Positions 40,902-49,471 are shown, counted from the stretch's first letter. The stretch: DNA of 64,000 nt from Streptacidiphilus neutrinimicus (GCF_000787815.1 NZ_BBPO01000008.1:1-64000); one strand, 5' to 3'. The notes: generated from the letters alone by a model not told the origin. Translations and numbers: made by a program.

Positions 40902-42356
40902 TCAGTCCAGGACGCCGAGCGCCGGGGCGGCGAGCAGGTCGACGAGTTCGGTCAGGTCCTCGGTCTCCTCCAGGCCCAGCACGATCCGCTCGATCCATGC
41001 CGCGCGGGCCGGGTCGATGACGTGGGCGGTCAAGGACCGGTACTTGGCTCGGATCTCCTCGTCGGTCAGCGGGTCGTCGGGGCCGCCGTGTGGCTGGTTC
41101 AGGGCCTGGGTGAGGACCTCGCCGGTCCGCAGGGTGACGGTGACGCGGGTGTTGTAGCCGACCTGGTCCCAGCTCGGGTCCTGCGGCTCGTTGACCTCGC
41201 GGACCTCGGTGCGGGCGATCAGCTCCCAGACGTCGTCGGCGTCGATCCGGGCGGCGGTGAACTGCTCGGGGTGGACCTGGCCGTCGAGCAGGGCCACTGC
41301 GGTGGCGTAACCGATGTTCATCTGCGCGCCGATGGTGGTCAGCGGACGTTCGGGAACCCACCAGCCGTGGTGGTAGATCGCGGTGGGCACCTCGATGCGG
41401 CTGCTCAGCACGTCGTCGGCGACGAGCTCACGGTCAGCGGCCAGCGCGATGGCGGCGTCGACGGCAGGGTGCAGGCCGCCCATCGCCGCGTGGATCTTCA
41501 CGGTGATGTCCCCGGTGTTCCAGGTGGCGCCCAGACCCTTGGTGAGCTGGGAGGCGTCGGGGTGGTGGCCCTCGCCGAAGGTGGACAGGAAGCCGCCGTA
41601 CTCGCGCTCGAAGACCCGCTTGATGCCGGTGTAGCCGCGCTGGGCCAGGCCGGCGGCGTAGAAGCCGTTGCGGGAGGCCAGGCCGTGGTGCATGCGCTTG
41701 GACATGGCCTCGTACTGGGCGGCCATCAGCCCGGCCGACTGCGTGCCGGCCAGGCCGAGCGCGTCCTCGAACCCGGCGGCGTCCAGTTGGCGCAGCACGC
41801 CGGCGGCGGCGGCCGCGGCGTGGGTGCCGAATACCGATCCCGAGTGCCAGCCGCGCGAGAGCATCTCCGGGCCGTGCAGGGCCAGGCCCACCCGGGTGCC
41901 GGTCTCGAAGCCGAGGACGGTGGCGCGCAGGAAGTCCGCGCCGCTGACTGTGTCGAGCTGGGAGAGCGTGGACAGCAGCGCGGGCAGCACCAGGGAGGTG
42001 CTGTGCAGCGGCGCGGGCGGGTAGTAGTCGTCGAGCTCGAAGCCCTGGATGAAGGTGCCGTTCAGGACGGCGGCGGCCGGTGCGCTGGTGGTGCGGCCCC
42101 AGCCGATCACGGGGGTGTCCCCGGCCCCCTCCAGGGCCAGCACGGCGTCCACCGCGGTCCGTGACCAGGGCAGCTGTGCGCCGATCAGTGCGCACCCCAG
42201 CCCGTCCAGCACCAGGTGGGCGGCACGCTCGCGGACGGCGGGCGGGATCTCCTCCAGCGTGGTGGTGGCCAGCCAGGTGGCCAGCTGCCCGGTGGGACCG
42301 GTCGGGTCCGTCGGCTGTCCTGTGGTCGCGTTAGTCGGCTTGGGCACCGAGCTCAC
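40902..42356 (-). CDS. MmgE/PrpD family dehydratase
   Basis: A 484-aa MmgE/PrpD protein. Typical features are LDGLGCALIGAQLPW, HSTSLVLPALLS, GFETGTRVGLALHGPEMLSRGWHSGSVFGTHAAAAAA and FEDALGLAGTQSAG. The family includes 2-methylcitrate dehydratase, cis-aconitate decarboxylase and iminodisuccinate epimerase. First gene of the operon. GTG at 42356 (GAGGAA immediately before) or GTG at 42347. Divergent from the GntR gene with a shared operator between. Confidence 0.9.
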   Translation of the reverse strand: MSSVPKPTNATTGQPTDPTGPTGQLATWLATTTLEEIPPAVRERAAHLVLDGLGCALIGAQLPWSRTAVDAVLALEGAGDTPVIGWGRTTSAPAAAVLNGTFIQGFELDDYYPPAPLHSTSLVLPALLSTLSQLDTVSGADFLRATVLGFETGTRVGLALHGPEMLSRGWHSGSVFGTHAAAAAAGVLRQLDAAGFEDALGLAGTQSAGLMAAQYEAMSKRMHHGLASRNGFYAAGLAQRGYTGIKRVFEREYGGFLSTFGEGHHPDASQLTKGLGATWNTGDITVKIHAAMGGLHPAVDAAIALAADRELVADDVLSSRIEVPTAIYHHGWWVPERPLTTIGAQMNIGYATAVALLDGQVHPEQFTAARIDADDVWELIARTEVREVNEPQDPSWDQVGYNTRVTVTLRTGEVLTQALNQPHGGPDDPLTDEEIRAKYRSLTAHVIDPARAAWIERIVLGLEETEDLTELVDLLAAPALGVLD

Positions 42357-42394
42357 TTCCTCACGTTCGGGAGGGCTCGACTCCGAGCCATGAC

Positions 42395-42409
42395 GTTACA
42401 ATTTATAAC
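42395..42409. promoter_or_regulatory. Candidate GntR/FadR operator
   Basis: GTTACAATTTATAAC is a 15-bp near-palindrome (12 of 15 positions symmetric) and strikingly AT-rich for this genome. It sits between the divergent PrpD-like and GntR genes, as expected for a FadR-subfamily site. Confidence 0.7.
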
Positions 42410-42445
42410 ATCTAGTTTTGCGGGGCGGGAAGATAGGGTGGCCGC

Positions 42446-43153
42446 GTGGCGCTGAAGCGAACCTCCCTACCCCGTACGGCAGAAGCCGTTGCCCTGGCCG
42501 AACTGCGCGACGCGATCGTGCGTGGCGACCTGCCCCCTGGCACGGCGATCCGGCAGAGCGCAGCCGCCGAACAGCTGGGCCTGAGCGTCATCCCGGTCCG
42601 CGAGGCACTGAAGACCCTCGCCAGCGAAGGCTTGGTCAGCTACCAGGCCCAGCGGGGCTACACCGTTGCCGAGCTGCGCCCCGAGAGCGTGGACGGGATC
42701 TTCCGGCTGCGCGAACTGCTGGAAGCGGAGGCCGAGGCGATCGCCGCCGCCCGCCTGCGCCCGCAGGACATCGCCGCCATGCGTGCCGCTCTCGATGCCC
42801 AACGTGCCGCCACCGAGAGCGGCGACGCGCACGCGGCCATCACTGCGAACAGGGACTTCCACTTCGCGCTGCTGGAGCGCTGCGACAACGAGTGGCTGCT
42901 GCGCTTCGTCCGCCAGCTCTGGGACGCGCTGGAACCGCACCGCGCCCTGGCCTACCGCCGCACTGCCGCCCAAGGGGACCGAGCCCGCGCCCAGGAGATC
43001 CTGGAGGAGCACCGAGAGATTCTCGTGGCCCTTCAACAAGAGGATCCAACGGCAGTACTGCCGATCCTGTCCGCTCACCGCACCAGCGGTCTGGCGGATT
43101 TCCACCGACTGCTCGGCCTGGACAACAAGGACCAGAAGCCCGGCGGCTCATGA
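42446..43153 (+). CDS. GntR-family (FadR/FCD) transcriptional regulator
   Basis: A 235-aa regulator. The N-terminal winged helix has ALAELRDAIVRGDLPPGTAI and LGLSVIPVREALKTLASEGLV. The helical FCD effector domain has FRLRELLEAEAEAIAAARL, ITANRDFHFALLERCDNEWLLRFVRQLWD and a His near LEEHREI for metal/acid binding. FCD regulators usually sense organic acids, which fits the divergent catabolic operon it probably represses. GTG start. Confidence 0.92.
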   Translation: MALKRTSLPRTAEAVALAELRDAIVRGDLPPGTAIRQSAAAEQLGLSVIPVREALKTLASEGLVSYQAQRGYTVAELRPESVDGIFRLRELLEAEAEAIAAARLRPQDIAAMRAALDAQRAATESGDAHAAITANRDFHFALLERCDNEWLLRFVRQLWDALEPHRALAYRRTAAQGDRARAQEILEEHREILVALQQEDPTAVLPILSAHRTSGLADFHRLLGLDNKDQKPGGS

Positions 43154-43500
43154 TCCTCGAGCTCGGCCACGAGACAGGCTGCGGACCGCTGCGGCCACAG
43201 CGGCAGAAGTGCCGCAGGACCGCCCCGCTCTTCAACGTCCCCCGGGCTGAACTCCTCGCCGACGGCGCCGACGGATGCCTTGCTCGCAGGCCCGTCCCGT
43301 GGCGGCCTGCGACACGACTGCGGGCGGCGCCCCGTCTGCCGGGCCGGAGCGGTCCTGCGACGAGCCCCCTACGGCCCGCCACGACCGAGACCTGGGTACC
43401 CCACCCAGACCCGGACGGCCGCGCTCCACGGGCCGGCGGACGGCTGTGCTGGCCAAGCTGGAACTGACCAGTGGTTGTCGAAGCGAAAGCGAGGCCCAGC
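43154..43500. other. Intergenic, nothing recognised
   Basis: 347 bases with only antisense or out-of-frame reading. No gene, repeat or clear regulatory site was seen. The AGCGAGG before 43501 serves the next gene. Confidence 0.45.
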
Positions 43501-43797
43501 ATGGCCGTCATCATCGTGTTCGAGATCCCGGGCGGCACCCAGGCCCAGTACGAGGAGGTCACCGACAAGATGACCGGGGGACGCGGAGGCGTGAAGGCGC
43601 GCTCGGACTGGCCGGTCCCCGGTCTGATCTCCCACTGCGCGGGACCCACCCCGGACGGCTGGCATGTCACGGACGTCTGGGAGTCCACCGAAGCGTTCCA
43701 GCGGTTCGCCGAGAAGCTCGGGCCGCTGATGCAGGCAGCCGGGATGCCCCAGGCGGAGCCCAGGATCTACGAGGCATTCAACGTGGTGACCTCCTAG
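43501..43797 (+). CDS. Small ABM-like (ferredoxin-like fold) protein
   Basis: A 98-aa protein starting MAVIIVFEIPGGTQAQYEEV, with DGWHVTDVWESTEAFQRFAEKLGPLM and a short C-terminal strand. This is the dimeric alpha/beta-barrel pattern of antibiotic-biosynthesis-monooxygenase-like proteins. The subfamily has no defined enzymatic residues that I can see. Possibly the last gene of a short + strand unit after GntR, although 347 bp separate them. Confidence 0.75.
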   Translation: MAVIIVFEIPGGTQAQYEEVTDKMTGGRGGVKARSDWPVPGLISHCAGPTPDGWHVTDVWESTEAFQRFAEKLGPLMQAAGMPQAEPRIYEAFNVVTS

Positions 43798-44719
43798 CCC
43801 AGGCGCCCGCAGTGCCCCGGGCGCACCCGCTGCGCCCCGTTCAGCACGGCGAGCCGACGAAGGTCGCGCCACACGTCACCGCCGAGTGACCTCCGGCGCG
43901 CAGTCGGGCGGGGACCGGCACTGGCAGCGCCACCATAGGCCCTACGCCCCCCACCGGCCGGGAACAACCCGGCAGCGCCAAGTCGACCCCAACCGCAGGT
44001 ACTCGACCTGGCACGCCAGACGCAGCACCCGCAGCCGCCGTCGTGCTGCCCGGTGGAACGCAAGCGGGAACAGGTCGGACAGGCCAACCCGGACCAACGA
44101 TCCAGGTCCGCCAGCGAGCCAGGCCTACCACTGGGGCTACGGAGGGGCTCAGGGGCCAGACAGGGCGAAGCTCCTGAACATCAAGACGCCTCTCACCGAC
44201 CCGGGCACAGCGGCGAGCGACTGTGATCGTTTCCTCTGGGAGTACGCGAACGACAACCCCGTGATGATCACGGACATCCAGCCCTGGCATGACGCCGTGA
44301 ATGTGGGACACCCGCAAGATTCTGGCCCGTCGCGGCCGACGGGGGACCGGCAGGGCCATCGGCGGTGATCTTGGCGGAGCGGGCGGTTCCGGTCAATCCT
44401 TAGGCGCGGCCGGGGGATCCACGGTGCAGATGGCCGTCAGCGCCTTGCGGGCCTCCGCGATCCACCCCAAGGAGCTGCGAGCAATGCTCAGATCCTGTGG
44501 GATCGCTTGGGAGGGCGTACCTTTCCGCCGCCCAGCAGCGATGGCGAGCCGTGAACGCGCCCCATCGCGCCGCCCTCGTCCGCGCCGGAGCCCGCTTCGA
44601 ACACGGACACCTCGCCGAACGCCCCGAAACAGCACGCAGCGAAACAGCACGCAGCCTGAACTCCCTTATGAGGCAATGGATTTGACTATTCTTCGGTACC
44701 CGTGCCTGGGCCGTGTTGC
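43798..44719. other. Long gene-poor stretch with transposase-like debris
   Basis: 922 bases without an intact gene. Near 44540-44690 a + frame reads QQRWRAVNAPHRAALVRAG, ARFEHGHL, resembling the tail of a mobile-element transposase (identification tentative). It is followed by a tandem 15-bp repeat. A frame around 44200-44310 (CDRFLWEYANDNPVMITDIQ) looks protein-like but is isolated. Confidence 0.45.
44626..44655. repeat. Tandem duplication of 15 bp
   Basis: GAAACAGCACGCAGC occurs twice head to tail (44626-44640 and 44641-44655). It lies within the transposase-like debris. Confidence 0.8.
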
Positions 44720-45286
44720 TCAGGAGATCTCGTAGGTACCGTCAAGCCGCGCTCGTCCGACGACGTGGCCCGCGAGGGCGGTGAGCATCCGGTCGAGGGA
44801 GAAGCCGTCCGGCAGTTCCGTGGCCCGGGACAGGGCGAAGAGCTGGAAGACGTAGGCGTGGGGGCCGTGCGACCGGATGGGCATGGGTCCGGCGTAGCCG
44901 CGGCGCCCGAGCGGGCCCTTGCCGAGCCGGAGGCCGGGCACGGGGCTGGGGGTTGCGAGGGCGTTCTCCGCGATGCCGGTCAGGGCGGGGTCGATGCCGA
45001 GCGCGAGCCCGTGTGTTGCCGGCTTGCCGAAGGGGACGTCGGGGTCCTGCACGATGAGCGCGAGTTCGACGGTGCCCGCCGGGGGCGGGGTCCAGGCGAG
45101 GGCCGGCGAGATGTTCGCCCCGAACACGCGGCCGCGGTGTCGGGCCGGGATGGGGGCGCCGTGGGCGAAGGCGGGGCTGGCGAGCGTGAGGTTGCCCGGG
45201 GCCTGGAGGTCGGGGTGGGCCCAGGCGAGGGTGTGGTGACCGGCGCGCCGGTTGCGCAGCGCGACACCGAGGGGGTTTGCCGGCAT
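44720..45286 (-). CDS. YbhB/YbcL-type PEBP (Raf kinase inhibitor-like) protein
   Basis: A 188-aa phosphatidylethanolamine-binding-protein fold. LTLASPAFAHGAPIP, then NISPALAWTPPPAGTVELALIVQDPD (the DPDxP ligand-site motif), GYAGPMPIRSHGPHAYVFQLFAL and a C-terminal helix. No signal peptide, so probably cytoplasmic. Biochemical role in bacteria unsettled. Divergent from the MarR gene across 68 bp that carry two operator boxes, so it is the likely MarR target. Confidence 0.92.
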   Translation of the reverse strand: MPANPLGVALRNRRAGHHTLAWAHPDLQAPGNLTLASPAFAHGAPIPARHRGRVFGANISPALAWTPPPAGTVELALIVQDPDVPFGKPATHGLALGIDPALTGIAENALATPSPVPGLRLGKGPLGRRGYAGPMPIRSHGPHAYVFQLFALSRATELPDGFSLDRMLTALAGHVVGRARLDGTYEIS

Positions 45287-45314
45287 GGCTGGGGCAATTC
45301 CTTACGGTCATTGA

Positions 45315-45348
45315 TTAGGCATACGAAACAATCCTTTAGGTATACTAA
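45315..45348. promoter_or_regulatory. Two tandem MarR operator boxes 21 bp apart
   Basis: TTAGGCATACGAA (45315-45327) and TTAGGTATACTAA (45336-45348) differ at two positions and are spaced 21 bp, two helical turns. The second is a near-palindrome. They lie in the AT-rich gap between the divergent PEBP and MarR genes and end seven bases before the MarR ATG. Confidence 0.75.
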
Positions 45349-45354
45349 GCAGCT

Positions 45355-45828
45355 ATGGAGACGCATGCAACCGGCGACGACCCCACGGCCGGGCAGTCCG
45401 CCGCCGGGGCCCAGGAGACCGACCTCGGCTGGCAGGTGCGCGTCGCCGTCTGGCGTCTGTTCCGCCGCTTCCGCAGCGAGCGCCCCGACGGGGAGCTGGG
45501 CGACGTCGCCCTGGACGTACTCGTCCATCTGCACAAGCGCGGGCCGCAGACACTGACCGCCCTGAGCGAGCGCGGCGGGGTCTCGCCCGCCTCGATGAGT
45601 CAGACGGTGAACCGCCTCACCTCGGCCGGTTACGCCGTCCGCTCCCGCGCCCCAGACGATCGCCGAAAGGTGCTCTTCAGCGCCACCGAGGAGGGCGACC
45701 GGCTCGGCTGCACCACGCAGGCGCAGCGCAACGCCTGGCTCGACGCGCAACTGGACGCCCTCGACGCCGAAGACCGCGCAGTGATCGCCCGGGCCGCAGC
45801 GCTGTTCGCTGCCATCGCCGACTCCTAG
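45355..45828 (+). CDS. MarR-family transcriptional regulator
   Basis: A 157-aa MarR protein with the winged helix LTALSERGGVSPASMSQTVNRLTSAGYAVRSRAPDDRRKVLFSATEEG (wing DDRRK). No Shine-Dalgarno is visible before the ATG at 45355, while TATACT lies nine bases upstream, so the transcript may be leaderless and directly blocked when the operator boxes are bound. Probable autorepressor and repressor of the PEBP gene. Confidence 0.92.
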   Translation: METHATGDDPTAGQSAAGAQETDLGWQVRVAVWRLFRRFRSERPDGELGDVALDVLVHLHKRGPQTLTALSERGGVSPASMSQTVNRLTSAGYAVRSRAPDDRRKVLFSATEEGDRLGCTTQAQRNAWLDAQLDALDAEDRAVIARAAALFAAIADS

Positions 45829-46200
45829 GGAGCGGAGCGTATCGAGTTGTGATCATCCTGTGAGTTTCGCTCTCGGTCGCGCCGGATCCGATGGATCGCG
45901 TGGTGTGACACAAGTGCGACTAGATGCGGGCACCCATCGAGCACTGCGCGTGGATGGAATGCGCGAGGCCATCGAGGGCGCGCTGATCGCCGAGGAGCAG
46001 GCGCAGTTGACGGCTGTGATTCCGCTGCTCGGGCGCGTCTGCGCCGCACTTCCGCGCGATGAGCGTCCCCGAGACGACCACTCGCCGCCTATCGGCGGAT
46101 CACCCACCCGACGCGCCGCCCGCACGCCCGCCCGCACGACCGCCCCCGCGCGTCGCGGAGACGGCGAAGCCGCCGTCGTCGACCCCATGAGGAGAACACC
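45829..46200. other. Intergenic with possible small reading frame
   Basis: A + strand GTG frame from 45860 (GVTQVRLDAGTHRALRVDGM, EEQAQLTAVIPLLGRVCAAL) has a protein-like first 70 codons, then becomes R/T/P-rich and overlaps the next gene. It has no known domain and a weak start. It is possibly a remnant. Confidence 0.4.
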
Positions 46201-46776
46201 ATGCCATTGAGCGCACTCGACCCCGTTCCGGCACTGATACTCGTTGATCTACAGAAGGGCGTTCTGCGTTCCGAACGACCCGAGATGCTCGCGGTCATCC
46301 GCAACGCGGCCGCGCTCGCAGCGGCATTCCGCACGAGGGGCCTGCCCGTCGTCCTGGTCAACGTCGCCGGCGGCGCCCCCGGACGCACCGATGCCCGCGC
46401 CACACGCCCACACACACGGCGGCTCAGGCCCGAGAACTGGACCGAGATCGTCCCCGAACTGGGCACCGACCCTGAGGACATCCTCATCACCAAACGCCGT
46501 TGGGGAGCCTTCCACGACACCGCGCTCGACGGCGCGCTCCGCTCGCGCGGCGTCACACAGGTCCTGATCGGTGGCGTCGCAACCAGCATCGGCGTCGAAT
46601 CGACCGCTCGCAGCGCCCACGAACACGGCTACCACGTGGTTCTCCCCATCGACGTCATGTTCGACGGCAATCCCGACAGCCACACGCACAGCATCACCCA
46701 CATCTTCCCCAGACTCGGCGAGACCACCACCGCCGACCACGCCCTACGAGAACTCAGCCGACGAGATGCCGCATGA
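46201..46776 (+). CDS. Isochorismatase-fold hydrolase lacking the catalytic Cys
   Basis: A 191-aa cysteine-hydrolase/isochorismatase fold. Asp16 (LILVDLQKG) and Lys98 (ILITKRRWGAF) are present, but the nucleophile position reads GVATSIGVEST with Gly131 instead of Cys. True isochorismatases (EntB, PhzD) also have Gly there and hydrolyse vinyl ethers without a covalent intermediate, so activity remains possible. An amidase is unlikely. Preceded by GAGGAG. Confidence 0.88.
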   Translation: MPLSALDPVPALILVDLQKGVLRSERPEMLAVIRNAAALAAAFRTRGLPVVLVNVAGGAPGRTDARATRPHTRRLRPENWTEIVPELGTDPEDILITKRRWGAFHDTALDGALRSRGVTQVLIGGVATSIGVESTARSAHEHGYHVVLPIDVMFDGNPDSHTHSITHIFPRLGETTTADHALRELSRRDAA

Positions 46777-47198
46777 GCGCGATGAGCATGGCGGCGGACG
46801 CCGTGGCTCTCGGATCGCGGGCAGGGACACTGCGGCGCCAAAGGCCGCCAGCGCGCAGGCGCCGAAGATCCTGCACCTGACTGAGTGGTGTGCATGGTGG
46901 AGTCGCAGGTCACGGGTCTGGTGTGAATGGCGAGTTGGGTACTCGTGCCGGTCGGGAGCCGATGACCAGAGCGTAGATCATCTGGCAGATCCCTTCCGGC
47001 GGGATGCCGGGTTCGGCTGCGCCCACGACCGGCCGCCGCCCACGATCCGTCAGCAGGTCGGCACGCCATGAGAGCGCGGGAGGGCGCGCCGGGACCTCCA
47101 CTCCTTTGTGTTGTCGGATGGTCCCACGCATCGAGAGCCTGCAGACCGAGCGCGGCCCGTTGCGATACCGAGGAGCGGCTGAGTGGATGCTCAGTGCC
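46777..47198. other. Intergenic with left copy of a dispersed repeat
   Basis: 422 bases without a supported gene. They contain the 44-bp element at 46882-46925 that recurs at 48639-48682. Confidence 0.5.
46882..46925. repeat. 44-bp direct repeat, left copy
   Basis: Starts TGAGTGGTGTGCAT and ends GGTGTG. It matches 48639-48682 in the same orientation with five mismatches. The two copies bracket the HxlR/oxidoreductase pair. Confidence 0.85.
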
Positions 47199-47591
47199 CT
47201 AGCGGGGGCCTGAGTCGCTATGGGCGACCGGCTCGGGGTCGGCGTCGAGCGCGTCGAGCACTGCGTCGCTGTTCGCCCTCGCCCACTCGGTCAGCATGTG
47301 GATCGGATCGATCAGCGTCGCCCCGAGCGGGGTGAGCTCGTACTCGACGCGGGGCGGCACCTCGGCGTAGGCGTGACGGCGGACGAGTCCGTGTGCCTCG
47401 AGCCGTCGGAGTGTCTGGGTGAGCACCTTGCGCGAAATGCCGCCGATCAGCTCGACCAGCTCGCCATGGCGCACCGGGCCCTTGCTGAGGCCGTAGAGCA
47501 CGACCACCGTCCACTTGTCGGCGATGAGTTCGACCGTCAGACGCCCCGGACAGTCGGCGAGGAAGGGGGCACCGGGGCCGAAAGCGCTCAT
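47199..47591 (-). CDS. HxlR-family transcriptional regulator
   Basis: A 130-aa HxlR winged helix: PGRLTVELIADKWTVVVLYGL, GPVRHGELVELIGGISRKVLTQTLRRLEAHGLV and YELTPLGATL. Cys in ADCPGR near the N terminus is typical of thiol-based redox/quinone-sensing members such as YodB and QorR. Divergent from a quinone-oxidoreductase-like gene with a dyad between them, so it is the probable repressor of that gene and of itself. Confidence 0.93.
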   Translation of the reverse strand: MSAFGPGAPFLADCPGRLTVELIADKWTVVVLYGLSKGPVRHGELVELIGGISRKVLTQTLRRLEAHGLVRRHAYAEVPPRVEYELTPLGATLIDPIHMLTEWARANSDAVLDALDADPEPVAHSDSGPR

Positions 47592-47600
47592 GGCGCCAAA

Positions 47601-47616
47601 GGTACCTGCTGGTTCC
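47601..47616. promoter_or_regulatory. Candidate HxlR operator GGTACC-N4-GGTTCC
   Basis: A near-palindromic pair of hexamers lies ten bases upstream of the HxlR start in the 82-bp divergent gap shared with the oxidoreductase gene. Confidence 0.5.
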
Positions 47617-47673
47617 TGTCGAGTTCATAGCCTGGGTTCTCCGCTCCCCTCCCTACAAAGCAAACGGAGAGTC

Positions 47674-48603
47674 ATGCGAGTCATCACCCAGGAGACGCTC
47701 GGCGGTCCCGAGGTGCTCACCATCGTGGACGCGCCCGAGCCCCAGCCCCTCCCGACCGAGGTTCTCGTCCGCGTCAAGGCGATCGGGCTGAATCCGCTGG
47801 AGGCACGCCTACGCGCCGGCGAGTTCCCGCTGATTGGCCGACCGCCGTTCGTCCTCGGCTGGGACATCAGCGGCGTGGTCGAGGAGGGGTCGCAGACGTG
47901 GCGGTTCCGGCCCGGCGATGAGGTGTTCGGGATGCCGATGTTCCCGCGGGCGGCGAGCGCGTACGCCGAGTTCGTGTCGGTGCCGGCCGTGCACCTGGTA
48001 CGCAAGCCGGGGTCGCTCTCGCACGTCGAGGCGTCGGCGTTGCCGGTCGTCGGGCTGACGGCGTGGCAGGGCCTCGTCGACATCGCCGGCGTGGGGGAGG
48101 GCGACCGCGTCCTGGTCCACGGCGGTGGCGGCGGGGTAGGCCACGTCGCGATCCAGATCGCAAAAGCGCTCGGCGCGCACGTGATCACGACCGCTGGCGG
48201 GAGCAAGCGGGAGTTCGTCGAGGGGCTCGGCGCCGACGAGGTGATCGACTACACGACGGTCGACTTCACCAAGGCGGTCCGCGATGTCGACGTCGTGCTC
48301 GACACGATCGGCGGCGACACCGTCGAGCGGTCGCTCGAAGTGCTCCGCCCGGGCGGTCACCTGGTCACGGCGGTCGCCGAGGAGGACAAGGAGCTCATAG
48401 CCAGGTACGAGGCGGCCGGCATGCGCTTCAGCGGCATCGCGGTCGACCCCGATCCGGTCGGCCTGCGAGGCCTCGTCGAACTCGTCGAACAGGGCAGGCT
48501 CCGGGTCCACGTGCAGGAGACGTTCCCGTTCGAGCGCGTCGCCGACGCGCACCGGCGGCTCGATGGCGGTCACCTCCAGGGCAAGCTCGTCCTCACCGTC
48601 TGA
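47674..48603 (+). CDS. NADP-dependent quinone oxidoreductase (zeta-crystallin-like MDR)
   Basis: A 309-aa medium-chain dehydrogenase/reductase without zinc ligands. The N-terminal GroES-like domain has ALGLNPLEARLRAG-like IGLNPLEARLRAG and FVLGWDISGVVEEG. The nucleotide domain has VLVHGGGGGVGHVAIQIAKALGAHVITTAGG and ends LDGGHLQGKLVLTV. It should reduce quinones or enones with NADPH. ATG at 47674 with GGAGA upstream. HxlR control by quinone or thiol stress fits. Confidence 0.93.
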   Translation: MRVITQETLGGPEVLTIVDAPEPQPLPTEVLVRVKAIGLNPLEARLRAGEFPLIGRPPFVLGWDISGVVEEGSQTWRFRPGDEVFGMPMFPRAASAYAEFVSVPAVHLVRKPGSLSHVEASALPVVGLTAWQGLVDIAGVGEGDRVLVHGGGGGVGHVAIQIAKALGAHVITTAGGSKREFVEGLGADEVIDYTTVDFTKAVRDVDVVLDTIGGDTVERSLEVLRPGGHLVTAVAEEDKELIARYEAAGMRFSGIAVDPDPVGLRGLVELVEQGRLRVHVQETFPFERVADAHRRLDGGHLQGKLVLTV

Positions 48604-48982
48604 TCTCGTCGTGGAGCCTCGCGTGAGCGAGGGCCCAATGAGTGGTGTGCATCGTGAAGTAGCAGGTCGCGGGCCTGGTGTGCGTCTACTTCGGGGTGCT
48701 CATGCTGGTGGCGGGCGGGTGGCTTGGGTGAAGATCGTCGGTCAGCGGGCGACTTCCCGGTTCGTGAGCACGAGCCGAGCCCGCACCAGCGCGGTCGCCC
48801 ACTTCGGGTCGGAAGGACTGGGTGCCGGCCACGATCCGCTGGATGGCGTCGAACTAGGCGTCCTGGCCGGGGTCTTCGCCGTCCACCTGGTCGAGTACGA
48901 GATCTGAAACCCCTTGGACGGCTGCCGGCCCGGCTTGGTGAAATGGCAGGCGGCTGTTGTCGGAGTTGAAGGGGAGGCGGCG
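48604..48982. other. Intergenic with right copy of the dispersed repeat
   Basis: 379 bases with no supported gene. They hold the right repeat copy (48639-48682). Reading frames on both strands lack starts and domains. GGGGAGG precedes the next gene. Confidence 0.5.
48639..48682. repeat. 44-bp direct repeat, right copy
   Basis: Same-orientation partner of 46882-46925 (39 of 44 bases identical), 1757 bp away, just after the oxidoreductase gene. Confidence 0.85.
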
Positions 48983-49471
48983 ATGACCGAGATCACGCTA
49001 CATCTGTCGGTGCGTGGCCTCACGGAGGCGGACCTGCCGTCCTGCGGCTGGGCGGGCTCCCCCAAGCACGTCCGCGAGCTTGTGCACCAGATCCGCCGCG
49101 CTGAGGCGGGCGAGGTCGACTACCTGGCCGTGTGCACCCCGGTGGGGCTCCCCGTCGCTGTCGGCGGCATCGATTACACGGTCAGGCCGGGCGCTGGAAC
49201 GCTCTGGCAACTGGGCGTCCACCCGGCTCTGCAGTCCTGCGGGATCGGCACGCTGCTGATCCGCTCCGCCGAGCGGAGGATCGTCGGCAAGGGCCTGAGC
49301 CGTGCCGAACTGGGCGTCGAGGAGAGCAACCCGCGTGCCCGCGCGCTCTACGAACGCCTGGGTTACCGGGCCTTCGGCCGCGAGCTCGACTCCTGGGACG
49401 TGGAGACGGCGGACGGCACGCTCCAGCGCTACGAGACGATGTGCACGCTGATGCGCAGAGACTTGGTGTGA
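48983..49471 (+). CDS. GNAT-family N-acetyltransferase
   Basis: A 162-aa acetyltransferase. The acetyl-CoA motif A is LGVHPALQSCGIGTLLIRSAERR (pattern Q/R-x-x-G-x-G/A), then AELGVEESNPRARALYERLGYRAFG. The ATG at 48983 has GGGGAGG upstream. A longer frame from 48914 is unlikely. Substrate unknown. Confidence 0.9.
   Translation: MTEITLHLSVRGLTEADLPSCGWAGSPKHVRELVHQIRRAEAGEVDYLAVCTPVGLPVAVGGIDYTVRPGAGTLWQLGVHPALQSCGIGTLLIRSAERRIVGKGLSRAELGVEESNPRARALYERLGYRAFGRELDSWDVETADGTLQRYETMCTLMRRDLV

Noticed and set aside
38618-41020. 800-codon + strand frame over the catabolic operon
   Set aside because: Gly/Val/Ala-rich shadow opposite the LeuC- and ICL-like genes. No motif or ribosome binding site.
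44200-44320. Possible cupin/oxygenase fragment (NPVMITDIQPW)
   Set aside because: Single short hydrophobic match without surrounding conserved residues.
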